Assembly (NCBI GenBank): GCA_023078685.1
Contig: JALGAS010000007.1
Location: 558,001-622,000, forward strand
DNA length: 64,000 bases
Source of the DNA: Neopestalotiopsis rosae
Taxonomy: Eukaryota > Ascomycota > Sordariomycetes > Amphisphaeriales > Sporocadaceae
Direction of reading: 5' to 3'
The notes beneath the pieces were generated by a model. That model was not told where the DNA came from. It did no database searches and saw only the letters and a program-made list of their open reading frames with translations. This document shows, in pieces, positions 1-12,883 of the stretch (its first letter is position 1; every line of letters starts with the position of its first letter). The position numbers were made by a program, and so were the translations under genes.

Positions 1-1849
1 ATTACGTACGATTCTTCTTCGGACAGGTGCGCTTCTGCGAACTTGGGTCACCGGCTTGGTACCACTCAATGTAAGTGAGCCAGCCCGTTGAAAGTTTTTT
101 TCCACCCCTCCCTTTCTCTCCTCTTTGCGTGCGTCATGTTCAACTGCCCCCAGGACGAATACCGCACACTGAGCAGGAGAGGAGATGAGAAAGAGAGGTT
201 GTCCGTCTCGTGCCCCGCCCACACCTCATCTTTTTTCCCCTCTGCTCCTCTTCCTTGAGCCGCAAGGCGCAGTTATCTTTAGAAATGCAACGTGCTTCTT
301 GAGTAATACTCCATTGAATTGGCGCGTTGTACAATGCCGTTTTCGGCTGTTTACTTTCCTTCACTGCCCCGCTCCACGACCAATCTGATGTCGTCTGTCC
401 AACCGTCATCCAGCTTCTTGGGAATGCGATACAGATCTGTTCCTGCCAAGTACTACCCAATTCCCATGTCTCTCTCCCTTTGGCACGGCCAAGATAGCCG
501 CCTGCTACCCAAAGGTATACAATGAGATATAGCCGTGCTCACTACACTATTGAATCGTCAAATATGCCGGCATTCGATCAGATGAAGTGGACCGCCCGGC
601 CATGATCTTCGGATACTTCCAGTGTAGCATGGAAACGTTGAATCGGGGTGATCGCGTAGCAACCGAGCCTTCATCCAATAATTGGGCCCTTGGAACTGAC
701 GAACATAATAATTTCCATCCATTGACTGGTGGAACAGTACAGTATGTTCTCCCTATCTAGCTATTGCGTACGCATGAGCACGTTCAAGGAGTCGACCCTT
801 GACCCTGTTACCCTGCTGGGCCTTTGTATATTGATCCTATGTACATATTTTGGTCTAGATGAAACAAACCTGCTCAGTAGACTCAAGTCTCACGCTTATG
901 GAGAAATTGTTTGATACCACATCTCTCTCCCTAAGATGCGAAGGTATTCAGTCAGATTGATGATTGATGGTTTCTAGCATCAATCAACGTTTCTCATTCG
1001 TTGCCGACTCACAGACTAAGCGCCTTCATTCTTGACCATGGAAACTAAAATAACCTTAAACATCTGCTAGTCTACCGACTGTTGCCAAGATTTGGGTGTT
1101 TTCACATGCAATCAGTCCACACCTCGAGTATTCTTCACTACTACATACAGTATGGACGTTCGTGGGATGTTGGCGGTACGTACCACCCTGCGTGCATGTT
1201 TTCTCTTTCTTCCATCTACACTATTTGCTTGTCCGATGATGTCGATGAGATGACCACATCATCGCGAGATCCGCTGGGCATCTCATTGTCTTTCTGTATG
1301 TACGATGCATGCTGTAAGCAGAGCAAAGCAAACTATTTGTTCCATTGAGGCTTGGACTACCTCAATGAAGCGAGGAAGGGTTGGACGGTTTGGAGAGACA
1401 TGCTGGCCAAAAAAGAGAGAAGATGGGGTAAAACAGATGGAATAAGCCGAGCCAGCCACTCAACGTTCAGCGCCCCGGTTCGAGTTTGTTGCTATAAATA
1501 GCTATTAATAGCACAGCTACCCTGACCTGCATAATTGGGCCTGCTGTTGTCGATGAGATGTCACATCTTTTGGTCCCCTTTCGGTCAATTAGCCCAAAAG
1601 TCGGCGTGCCAAGGTGGGCAAATTACCCTCCCTGCTCCCCTCGGCGGTGTGAGGGTAATATTGCGAGGCTCTGCCTGGGCTTGACCATCAATCATCCTTG
1701 CATCTGATCAGTGATCACATATTCGAGTCTTTCCGTACGACCGTACTATGATCCATTGCACCCCCGTCTCTTTTTTATTTGCCCATATTTGTCACGAGAA
1801 ACGATTATTTGGGGTACCAAGAACTGTCGAGCCCGAGGCGGAGAAGCAG

Positions 1850-1874
1850 ACTGCTGCTGCTTGCTGCTGCTGCG
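1850..1874. repeat. Short TGC trinucleotide repeat
   Basis: Interrupted TGC/GCT runs in otherwise non-coding DNA. A simple microsatellite. Confidence 0.7.
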
Positions 1875-2777
1875 AACCAGAAGTTCCTGATTCAACATCG
1901 AAACAATTGCAAAAAAGATACGTATATACATAGTAACTTGGATCAATCAGTCAATCAATACAGGTGTAGCTAGCAAGCGCGACCAGAACGAGTGCTTATC
2001 GGACATGAGATCCGGAAGCAACACCTCATGCTACGTGCCTGCCTAGGACTGAATTACATTGAAAAAATGGACTTCCCGTCCAATGTCTCTTTTCGCGCGT
2101 CTCAATCACCGGTATCGAGTATGGCGATCCGGAAACCGACCAATACACACGCACGCGCACACACATAGTAAATGCTGAATACTTCGGTGCTGGGAGAAAG
2201 CATGACGCGATGCATGGATTACCTACTAACCTACCTCTATCAATCGCCCTTTTGTCTTTTCTTCCCATCTCCTGCATCCACTGCACTGCTGTCTCGCTCT
2301 CTGAATCCCGCTTACACCCGTCGTCCGCTTGGCAGGCACATATTGCGCTTGCTTACATTGCATAATCGGGTTTCTCTCCTCTCTGCGGCAGGCGATGGTT
2401 GGCTCACAGACAAAGCCTTCCCCTCTTTGAATGTCTTTCCTCTTTTTGCCCATCTTTTCTCACCCGCTTGACTCGTTCCGTCCTTTGCACACCTGGAGCA
2501 CCTTCCCTCTTTCGCGTCACGCATGGCTTACACCTACAGGGCTTGTAGCCAAGTGAGGACCAGCGCAGAAGCATAATCTGACACTCTGCATTCAAAGTCA
2601 GTCAGAGTGACGGGAACGACCTTCTCGTACCATTGACTCGCAGACCTCCCATCTCCATGCACATTGGAGGTAAGAGAGCGAACGCCAAAAGTGACATAAC
2701 GAAAAAGATACAGAGAACCCCTGGCTGGCCTGACTAGACTAGTCGTCGCCGGGGACACGATGGATGCTAGCCGCCGG

Positions 2778-2803
2778 CTGGGCAGTATACCTGGGCAGTA
2801 TAC
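2778..2803. repeat. Perfect 13-bp tandem duplication
   Basis: The 13-mer CTGGGCAGTATAC occurs twice in direct succession and is followed by CTACCTACAC. No gene overlaps it. It looks like a replication-slippage duplication. Confidence 0.9.
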
Positions 2804-3756
2804 CTACCTACACAGTACCAACGTTGACCTACCTTACCCAGCCCGGTCAAACGTTCGTAAGTACAATACATTCATGCAGCCGAGCAACGATACACGCCGG
2901 ACCAATCAGTCTTGGTAGTCATTGTCTCCAATGTACTGTGTATATGCATACTAGGCCAGCGGACCGCAAAACTGCGCCGGGCTGGGATCTTCTAAAAAAG
3001 TGCTGCGCATTTCTTGGCACCCACCAGACATGGTCGACGACGAGATTCAGCACCCAAACCATCTAACACATCTATTGACATTCCTGGTTAGGGGACTTTA
3101 TCTCTATCTCTTTCTCTTCTCCCTCTATGGCGCCTTTCTTTGGAATGGCCATGCGAATGCGGATGCGCGTACAGACATTTACAATTGCCTGCCAGTAAAC
3201 TTCAGCTTCACAGAATTGCCATGTGACCGACGCGGCCTTGGCAGACTCGGATTTTGATGACATGAACATGTCAGCATGGTGGAGAGGAGACGGGTAGATT
3301 GAATGGTCAATCAGCAGACATTAAACAACTGCAATCAATCATCGTCCTATCATTGTCTTTGAAGCAGCTGTCGCATACCTTTGGCCTCGACCGATAACTT
3401 GCACTCTCTTCTTCTTTCCCAATCACTACATACACAGTACTACAAGTACCATGCCCCTCGTGTCCGTCAAGTGCATACCGTTTCCATCTGTCGATCCCCA
3501 AAATTTCAGGTCCTTTTGCAGATTTTCCATGTTGGTCTACGATTCCCGTGTACATTGGCGCAAGGTTTCTACATACATGCTTGCACACGTAACCACTCGT
3601 TTGTTACCAAAATCCGGCCAATTACGGATCTCTTACAGAGACTTGCGAATGTCACTCTTCTCTCCTCTTCTGCACGTACCTTGGTGGTTGCATGAAGTAT
3701 TTGTGCGGCACGCAGCGCTCCCTCTATTCAGGGCTGCTGATGCCATCTACGTGCTT

Positions 3757-3789
3757 TGCGTGCGTGCGTGCCTGCCTGCCTGCCTGCCC
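3757..3789. repeat. TGCG/TGCC tetranucleotide microsatellite
   Basis: Consecutive TGCG units run into consecutive TGCC units. It lies in the gene-poor left region and no coding frame is supported. Confidence 0.85.
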
Positions 3790-4108
3790 ACCAAATGTAC
3801 TCCAATTCTGGCTGTGTATGTACTTGGTTGCTGCAGGCTTCTACTGATTCTTCTACTGCTTCTTCGTCATGGGTTTCCCAGATGTTTTCTTGGCTTGGCA
3901 GCGGTTGTCTCACCTTTTCCACGCACAATATGCAAGCCTCTTAATCCTTTCCACATGTTTGGTCGCTCACTCAACCGCACTCGGATACACAAATCATGTC
4001 ATATGCCAAAATTGGGGTCTGAAAAGTCCCCTGCCTTGCCTACATACAGTAGACATCATTGAACTGCACGTCTAGACACTGCATACGACGACGAACCCTT
4101 TCCCCAAT

Positions 4109-4132
4109 CCCTCCCCTCCCCTCCCCTCCCCC
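4109..4132. repeat. CCCTC-type C/T tract
   Basis: Repeats of CTCCC make a pure pyrimidine tract on the plus strand, the densest of several between 3 and 5 kb. Such tracts are common just upstream of transcription starts in filamentous fungi, but no following gene on this strand was found. Confidence 0.75.
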
Positions 4133-5315
4133 AAAAGAGCCGCCGGGGATGTGCAAACATACATTACTATGCAAGCCTCATCTATAGTCAGTCCACTGAC
4201 TCGGGCCTGCGACCAGCCTGCCAGCCTTTACAGACAGGTAGGCAGGGTCGAGATTGCTAAGTTTAGCATCTTTCTGGCTGCTTGGGAACCGGAACCTCTC
4301 CACCTACTTTACTTACCCACCAAGATTACCGCTCAGTCGGTAGTTGGGTTCATAATCCACCCAATCCGTGTTCATGGCCTATTCCGTCTCTCACGCCCAG
4401 TCTTTCCAATCCCTTTTGGGACTTTGCTCTGCTTAGTCCCTTCTCTCCCCCCCTTTCTCAACACGTTTGTTTCTGTCCTCTGTTTCTAGAAAGGCTGTCA
4501 TCCCTAATGCACTGTGCTTTTCCCCTTTGCACCCCTCCCTTACATGTCTTCTGCAAATGCATGTATGGCGGCGGCAGGTCTCGGTTGTTGGAGGGCTATG
4601 ATACGTTCCTGCTTAAGCGCCCGCCCGCGCGCAACATGGTTCGGTAAGTCCAAGGACTGCGCCGAATTTGCTGCGGCTCGAAATCCCAAGGCTTTGGATA
4701 TGTACGACCTTTCCCATGTATGTACGTGATGGACGGATTACATTGTGGGTGGACGCTCACGACCGATTTCCATGCCTTCTCTCTGGCTAGGGATTTGTCA
4801 CCATATGCCGGTTGTCCTATGCATGCTTGTTCTTTTTTGGAAACCAAATCTTGGGCATCTGCTATTGTGCGAATACTTGCTAGACTATGAAAATCCATTG
4901 CTCTTAGCTTTTGCCTCTTGCCATAACCCCTTCCGTTACCCCTCCGCAGGGTGTGAACGCCTTGGAAATGCTCTCAAACTCGGTCGGCAGTCCCTCTTTC
5001 TTCAAGTTTTTGCATGAGCTTTGTAGCCATGATCGCCAAAGACTGGACTTCTCTTGACCGAGGGGTATCTAGAGGAAACCCGAAAACTCCCTTTTGTTGC
5101 CCGCCTGGGCTCAAAATAAGAAACCCAAACCAAACCATAAACGCCTATGCTTGTGCGTATGTCGCACACCGTATGATCATGCTTTGTCATACTTTTCCCC
5201 TTTTTCGCTCAAGAATTCCTTCATAACTCTTCTTTCCAAGATGTCGATTGCTCGGCTTGGTGTATAATACACTGTCCGAAGTGAAAAGGGCCATTTGACT
5301 TCTGGCCACCTTTTC

Positions 5316-8300
5316 TTAAATGTCATCATTTGCCGCACCCGGCGCGCTGAAGGAGCCGAAACCTCCCAGGTCAGCAGCGTTGTCCGCCGTTGAGATTGTG
5401 CCATTGAGCAGTGGGCATTTGCTGCAACCATGTATGTCAGTAAAAGGTCCGTTAAATAAGAGTTATCTCGCCCAACAAAGTGAAAAGCAAGCCTCCGTGC
5501 CCAAACGCCGTAAGGAGGAAACCCATGGAAAACGACCCAAGTACATAATAGAGAGGCTATCACCGATATCAATGGATATCATGATACAGGCTTGGAAACG
5601 GCCATTGTAATGTAAGATTGGAATGCCAGTCGGAGAACCAGTGCATGAGTGGGATATCGGTCATACATGGCTCAACGACAGATTTGGGAGGCGGGGGAAA
5701 AGACGCAAACCATTACTCCACCATATCCGTGTCCGATCAAGTACAATTTCTAGACGGGATACTTCCTCGTCTCGATGACATGGGTGAGGAGGGAGGGGTA
5801 ATAAGACAGTGGTAGATATACCTCTTATTGGTCTTGATATGGCCGATTTGGCCACAGTTTGCGCATTTGCGAGTCGTGCCGCCCGCCGTCTTATCAGCGG
5901 GACCAGACGCACCCGGCGAGCCTGCATTGTTGTTGTTGGCTTGGGCATTCTTTCGTTTGCCTTTGCCCTGCTTTTCGCGTACTTGACGGCGATCGGCATT
6001 CTTTTCGAGCCGAGACAATTCTTGTTCGATCCTGTGTGAATGTTAGTCAAATGTTGTGCGGGGGCCTGGGGCTTATGGTTTGTGTGCTTACAGTCTACTT
6101 TGCAGCCGATCAGTGTCGGCATCACCAGTAGGTTTGGCGGCGTAAATGCTAGAGACAAGCGTTAGCGAATGTAATGATCAGTGGCAGTTGTGACAAGAGT
6201 TGTCTCGTGAAACCCAAATGCATGGCACAACAGCATGGGTATAAGTCGTTCCCACTTACTCTCTCTTGGCAGCGTCAAGTTCGCGACGTTGCTTGATGTA
6301 GCTACGAATCACCTGGGGATCCTCAAGGACCAAGGTCTCGTTGTAGAAGCTGCCGTCGTCGGCCTTCTTCTTGCGTGTGATCTTCAGCTTGCGGCGGCCA
6401 GATCGACTGTTTTGACTGAAGCGACTCAATTGACTACGTCCATCATCCAGGTGGGTCATAGATGTTGTGTGGTCGGCAGACTTCTGAGGGTTGAATCTGT
6501 CATCTTCGTTCGCAGTGTCTAGGACATCAGCATCCTCATGAGTCGTGGGATCCGAGAGTGTCAGCTTCTGCCTTTCCCAGATCTCCTTGATTGCTGCAGT
6601 ATACATTTCGTTTTGTTTCTTGACATTGTAGGAGTGGCCACCATTCGCTTTACGTTCACGCTCAATGGCATCAGCACTTGTTGCAAGTGGACCCTGAACG
6701 GCATTGATGTACCCGCCCTTCATCGAAGTCTTGATGAAGCTGAAGCCGAGACCGTGACCGGTGGGATCTCCCTCGCCGTGAAGAGCAACCATGGCCTTGC
6801 TTTGACAGGCGTCGAGGAAGTTCTTGGTGAGCTCCCATGGAGCCAGTTTGGCAACCAGTGGGATGTCATTACCTAGCTCGTCGTCATCGTCAGCAAAACT
6901 AGGCGCCTTTGGATCGTAGCCCGCATTTTGCAATGTGGCCGAGCCGACTTGAGTAGCTTCAATGAGCACCACATCTTCTGGCTTGATCTGCTGGCGAATG
7001 GTTCGCTCATCCATGGGTGCATCGCCCTCCTTGTATTTCCACGTCTTTGACTCTTTATCGTAGACGTAGAACTCTTTCATCTTTTGTCTGTCATTTGGGT
7101 CAATTTTGCCATGAGAATAGTAATCTCCTCCGGGCGGGTACCTATTTTGAGGGTCCACTTTATCAAAGACATGCGAAGTAACTTCCCTAATGTCGATATC
7201 CTGGGTTGGTCGGTGCCTTGCCATGCGGTCACAGATTGCCCTCATTCGCTTCTTGTTCGTGCTCGTGATCATCCTGGCATGAGGACCTGGAACCTCTTGA
7301 AACACGTTCTGCTGGCCCACGACCTGCACGCTGAACGCCTTTCTCAGATAGTAGTGCGGTGCATCCCTCGCAGTCATGGTGAAGCCAAGAATGAAATCAT
7401 TGTTTCGCTGCTCATGCTTGAAAACAGGCGCACGGAACAAGGCATTATGAAGCGTAGGCACGACCTCCCCAATGTCAACTGTTCCAAAGATGGAAAAGGG
7501 TGACTTGTCCTCAGGCAGCAGCGTCTGTGTCTCACCCAGCTCGGCCTTGGGAAGCTTGTCTTCCTCATCGCCGTCCTGGCGTCGAGTGTAGTTGATGATT
7601 CGGCTGCCCATGCCAAACTTGTTCAACAGAATAGGAGATTGCTCGCAGTATTCAAAAAGAACAATATTCGCATTGTCGTTCAAACTGAGATCCCTGCTCG
7701 TCTTGTATACCTCTGCGACAGGTTTACCCTTGAGCTCCTTGCGCTTGACCTTGGCAGGCTTTTTGAACTTGATTTGGTACTTGATGTACCGGGCAATGTC
7801 GAACTTGGGACGGTGGTGCTCCCAGAACTCTACATTGAGTTTGGTTCGATAGAATGGGAAGGCAAGCTTCTGGGCAGGCATACTATGTTCCACATCCAGA
7901 TTGGACAGCGTGGCTCTGACCTTGCTCTTGTGATTGGCCTTGAGCGCTTCATATGCTGCATCATTGGAGTGATTGAAACGGCTCATAACGTCGCGACCAA
8001 GCTGCCCATTTGCCATTCTCCTCATCTTCTCCTCAGTCCGGGCCTTCTTGGCAGGCCGGTCATTTTGCATATCTTCGATCAGAAGATAGGGATCGTTCTC
8101 GTCCAGCACGATACACTGAGCGTGTCTTCTTGTAGTCTCTAGAAAATTGGAAATACCATGCGTTTCGTATGCAGGTAAGCGAGGCAGACCTGGTTCATAT
8201 CTGCGCTTCTTCTTAGGTTGCGGTCGACGATCCCCTAGGAACTCTCTCTCCCAATCATCCATTGGCTCGTCTTCTTCTTCAGGTGGCGTGAGATGCCCAT

Positions 8301-9381
8301 TGGTCTGGATCGAAGTAATGGGATCGTTGATGTTCTCCCAGTCTTCGCAAATGGTGGCGATTTCGGTCATGGAATAGCCCCCGACGAGCTCATTCTCGTC
8401 ATCAGAGTCAGAAAGCGCGTCATCAAAGTTCATAAGTGCTGGGCCATTGATATTGCTCCAAGGTGTGCTGTCTCCATACTGTTGCTGCTGTGATCTCTTA
8501 GATGTGGCAGCAAGAGCAGAATCAGGGATGCGGAACAGCTTAGACGTGTCAACGTCAATCTCCAACTCGAGCTTGGTAGGAACCAGAGGCGGCGGGCTCT
8601 TTGGGGGTTCTTTATACACATAATCGGCCGGCCACTCTGGGAATATTTCGCGAAAGTTCAGAACTTTATGTTCCTCGAAAGCGGGAAACTTGTGCTTCAA
8701 TAGCTCATCGATGTTTTGAGGAGGCACCGGAATCGAGGGGTCTTGATGTTGTGTCTGGTCCGTAATCCAATCGCTCACACTGTTCGGCTCTTGTTGCGGG
8801 AAATTCAACTTGAATCGTTCTTCCCAAGACATGGTGTTCCAGTCATCATCGGTAACATTCGCAGCAACAGCCGCCGGCGGAGCTTTCTGCACCTCGACCG
8901 GGGACTGAGACTCTGGAGCGGCGGGCGCAATTTCGTGGTTGACGGGAGAAGACGGAGGGAGATCCGGATGCGCTCCGTCTTGGTCACCAAAAAGATCGTC
9001 AAGATCGGCGTCGCCTTCGATGTCGGCATCGTGACTGCCGTTGTCTTCGGTGAGACCAGGAACCTGCGATGTAGTGGCAGTGGCAGTAGGGCCATTCTGT
9101 GAGGCGGCATCATCATCAGAGGCCAGATCATCGTCGCTTAAATCCTCAAAGTCAATGGCATTGTCTGCCTTGTCGGTTTGATCAATCTCCTTGCTATCGA
9201 AACCTTCCAAGCCGTTGACGTTGCCTTCGGTGGCCAGGGTACTGAGAATCTTTTGGAGGTCGTCATCGTCCTGCTTCGCGGTGGAGTCGTCCACGTCCAT
9301 CTCATCCGGCTCCATGTCGCCGAAAAGATCACTGTGATCTTCCAGACCATTGGCCTCGGCTACATCTGGGGATGCGGCCAT
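5316..9381 (-). CDS. TAF1: TFIID subunit TAF1 (4 exons, 1164 aa)
   Basis: Largest subunit of the general transcription factor TFIID, which scaffolds TBP and other TAFs at RNA polymerase II promoters in the nucleus. Exons read 9381-6260, 6148-6092, 6031-5822 and 5421-5316; phases match throughout. The first 350 or so residues are acidic and disordered. The central conserved TAF1 core includes SPILLNKFGMGSRIINY near residues 575-600. A CCHC zinc knuckle (CANCGQIGH, about residue 1115) ends the protein, and its fourth Cys is supplied only by the last exon (NKSKCPLLNG), which confirms the 400-nt last intron with its CTGAC branch point. There is no bromodomain, as in other fungal TAF1 proteins. 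The start is the first ATG of the long exon (MAASPDVAEANG). TAF9, another TFIID subunit, lies at 45 kb. Identity is secure; exact exon ends are inferred. Confidence 0.95.
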
Positions 9382-11249
9382 GATGACGGATAATGTGGTC
9401 GCATGAGATGTGGATGGTAACAGAACGTCGCGGGCGGCGCGGGTTGACGTTCGTGCTTTCGCGACTGGATGCGACGGCTAGGCAGGTAGGTCAGGTAGTA
9501 GGCTCGGTAGGTTGTTTGGTGCTTGCTGCTAGCCTGCCACCTTTAGCTACCGGGGGTAGGTCGGGCCAGCTGGGAAGAACTGTCCCGACGTTAGTCAGCT
9601 GGTGGGAAAAAGCACGTTGGCACTTGAGCTTGAGTGTCTCTCTCTTGAATCTTCCCCACATTGAGGTGAAGTGGATCTCGCCCAGGGCCCTGGGTCGCCT
9701 GGTCGCCTGGGTCAAACGCCTCAACGCGCTACCAGGTGAGCGGCAGGAACCAGGTGGTTCATAAATAGGTACATGTATTCCTTGGTGCTCTTGATCGAGT
9801 CTTGGCTCCTTTGCCTGCTGCGATCGGTACGCATGGGGTTTTCGAGATGTTTACTTACCAAGGGATTATTGCGTTGTCTGGTTTTCGCGAGACGATGATA
9901 GGTTCGCGAAGTCAAGGCGGTCTGATTGATTAGATACGTTGGCAATTCAGAAAGTGGGAAATGATCAGTTGGTTGGTTGTGGATATGATGAGCTCGATTG
10001 GGTAGGTGATCAAAAACTTTGGGCAGCCTGGAAAGTTGCACGACGGAATCCAAACGCGGGGTTGATGTTTCAGAGCTCCCTTGCGTGGGAAGTGATTTGG
10101 ACGGGTTTGAGGTATGTACGTATTATGTATCTCGCCCACGACACCTTGTTGAAGATCACCTCATCGGCAAAGTCTATTTTGCGGTGCCAAAGGGTGCAAA
10201 GGTGCTCAAGGAGTGAAAACTGTAAGACCGCACCTAAATTGTACGCTTCTTAGCACCAAAGTCTTCTCTGGCTTTGTGTTCGTGTACGTATTCGCTTGTG
10301 ATTCCGCGTGTACGGAGAAAGACGATTTCCTGTAAATCAGCATTGCAGGCTTATGGTGGACTGTATAATGATCAAAGACATCTGGCAAACTGTAGCTACG
10401 AAACTGGATCTACAAATTCATTTTCACATCCCTTATTACTATGCACTGAGACCAACACTATTTTGAGAGGACAGTTCGTATTTTTAAAGCTCAAGTCGCA
10501 CATAGCTTTGTGACAACAATTTCATATCGATTCCTTTCTACTGACAACCCCTCGGGGATCAGCTCTTCTTCATCCTATTTTTCCCCACCCTTCCATCATT
10601 GGGTATGCTGGTCATCATACATAGCCTTACCTCGCTCAAGCTTGGCGGCGCTAGTATGCGATTTTTACGAATTACAAAGTGCATAATACTGAATAACGGC
10701 CCGGCTCACCGATTGCTGGTCAACGGTTCCATGTCGAAAGTTGACATCACAGCCATGAGTTACAAGTTGAAATTGACCTACTATTAAAGGTATACTCCAG
10801 AGTTGTTACACTATTATTCTTCATCTCATTATCTTCTCATATCATGTTTTGTAGCTCGGTGATACTTCTTGGGCCGCTCTCTCGTGTTAGTACTTGTAGG
10901 CACTAATACAAAAAATAGATTGATGGCAGCGGCTTATTATCTATCAGGCTCAACACGCTGGAAAATCTAGCCAACCATGACTTTTGGGTCCACTGCATGA
11001 TCCGACTTCGGTACGTACGTCGCATATGCAACAGAGCCCCTTGCTCTGGTGTCAAACCAAGTGGAGTTCAACGTTGAGTGTCCCGAGGGATTGGGAGATG
11101 GAAGAAACTCAACATTGATTGAGCACGACAATATATCTCACACCTCCCATCTTGGTGTCTGACGGTTCTTGCCGCGCGAAGTCTCATATTCGTCCGTTCT
11201 TTGTCTCTTCTCACTAAAGATCCGTCTTACATTCGCATCGAATCCCCAA
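9382..11249. other. Divergent intergenic region TAF1 / PLP enzyme
   Basis: No supported gene. The first 180 bases upstream of TAF1 carry several GGTAGGT-type elements (9483-9513 and 9552-9561). The stretch 10.3-10.9 kb is AT-richer with no open frame of interest. Both promoters must lie here. Confidence 0.6.
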
Positions 11250-12883
11250 ATGGCCATGTATCCACCCAAAGACTTGCTCAGAGCCAAATATGTTGGGAAG
11301 AATCTGTTCCAGGTGTCGACGCCATCTGTCGTCTTGGACTTGGCCAAGCTAGAGGCCAACTGCAATCTAATGCTCGAGGCTGCCCAAAGACTCGACCTCA
11401 GCTGGCGGGCACACATCAAGACTCACAAGGTAAGTTCTTATTTTATTTTCCAACCAGTATGCAGTGCGCCCACCTAATTCATAATTTTGAGCCTATTTGG
11501 CATTTACATACTTGTCCTGAAAAAGCCCCTGTCAATCGCAACCTATTCCACGTCAGCCAATCATTGTTAACTCCAAATCTAGACCGCTGAACTTACACGC
11601 CTGCAAGTTGGAGATCGAAGCACAACCCCAGTCAATATAGTCGTCTCAACTCTCACTGAAGCGGAGCATGTCCTGCCACTTCTAAGGGAGTATCAAGGGC
11701 GTGGTCGCCAAGTCAACGTAAGATCTAAAGCCAACGCACCAATTCTGTACTTCTTCCAAATATCGACTGACTCGTTTTTCAGCTCTTGTTTGCCTTTCCT
11801 ATCTACACCTCATCTGTAGATCGGCTGGCAGCTGTATCCGCACAATTGGGTCCCAATGGCTTGACTGTCATGGTGGATCACCCTGATCAAATAAAGCATT
11901 TGACTTCTCTAGCGTCCAAGTCAGGCAATCCGCCACTGGTATTTCTGAAGATTGATGTTGGTAGTCATCGAGCCGGAGTGATTCCTGGCTCCCCAGAGTG
12001 CTCTCGTTTGGTCGACCAGTTGCTCGTCTCCCAAGCCGTCGGTTCTTGCGTGTTTGTGGGCGTCTACGCGCATGCCAACCACTCGTACGAAGCTCGCAAG
12101 GACTGGGAAGCCCTCAATTTTCTAGGCATCGAGTTCAGCTCACTTCAAACTGTTGCCCGGACGGTTCGCAAGGAGAGACCAAACCACCCGCTGGTGCTAT
12201 CCGTAGGCGCAACACCGACAGCTACATCGTTGCAACATCCATCGTTCAGTGGCGACAATGCTGAGATCGCGTCCAACCTGGACGGCCGGGAATTGACCAG
12301 CGCCATGTCGGCGCTGATCAAGGAGCTCAAGAAGGAGAACTTTACTCTCGAGATTCACGCTGGCGTGTATCCTACGCTCGACCTTCAGCAACTCGCCGCC
12401 CACTCTCGAGACTCCAAGTTTCTGAATTCGAATGCTATTGCCATCTCGGTCCTGACAGAAGTATGCAGTCTGTACGCTGGTCGTGGTCCAAACGGTACGA
12501 CAGAAGCCTTGATCAACGCGGGTACTCTTGCTCTGGCCAGAGAGCCGTGTGCCGACAAGGGCAATCCTCCAGGACAACATTACGGCAACTGGGGAATCGT
12601 TGCGCCCTGGAACTGTGAGAAACAAGTGGTCCCGGGACCCCAGTTTCCGGCAAAGCATGGAGGGTGGCAAGTAGCCAGAGTCACGCAGGAACACGGCATA
12701 CTACAGTGGGTTGGACCAAAGACCGACGAGGCTGAGCTGTACGTCGGCCAGAGACTGCGGGTCTGGCCGAACCATGCGTGTATCACGAGCGCCGGACACT
12801 CTTGGTACTTGGTGGTAGACAGCCGGAATCGCGGTCGCGAGGATGAGATTATTGATGTTTGGCCAAGGTGGAACGGATGGTGA
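11250..12883 (+). CDS. D-serine dehydratase-like PLP enzyme (3 exons, 471 aa)
   Basis: Fold-type III PLP enzyme of the alanine-racemase N-domain plus D-serine-dehydratase C-domain family (yeast Dsd1, D-threonine aldolase relatives); the expected reaction is zinc-dependent deamination of D-serine to pyruvate and ammonia. Exons are 11250-11429, 11583-11717 and 11783-12883, all in phase. The PLP lysine should be K57 in AHIKTHK. The C-terminal zinc pair His and Cys are present in VWPNHAC (about residues 436 and 438). It begins MAMYPP; a downstream Met two codons later is an equally good start. No targeting peptide is evident, so probably cytosolic. Substrate could instead be a beta-hydroxy D-amino acid. 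It is transcribed away from TAF1. Confidence 0.88.

Larger units (their letters stand above)
1..5315. other. Gene-poor region, no recognisable gene
   Basis: All open frames here are short, overlap each other on both strands, and carry no motif I recognise. The plus strand is repeatedly pyrimidine-rich (about 3100-3130, 3405-3425, 3655-3670, 3840-3870, 4090-4135, 4430-4470, 4515-4545), as in ascomycete promoters and 5' leaders. A good splice-donor sequence (GTAAGT) sits at 71-76, so the first 70 bases could be the end of an exon of a plus-strand gene lying to the left; they are open in one frame but too short to identify. The 3' flank of TAF1 occupies the right end. A long untranslated leader, a non-coding RNA or plain intergenic DNA are all possible. 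Confidence 0.6.

Noticed and set aside
1460..1510. Possible tRNA from a GGTTCGA motif
   Set aside because: The bases around it do not form a T-stem or acceptor stem. No other tRNA-like fold was seen in the window.
3451..4062. 203-codon plus-strand frame
   Set aside because: Cys/Leu-rich translation of pyrimidine tracts and a microsatellite; no conserved motif.
5422..5572. Minus-strand frame starting in the last intron of TAF1
   Set aside because: Part of it overlaps the true last TAF1 exon but in another reading frame; the in-phase reading gives the conserved CPLLNG ending instead.
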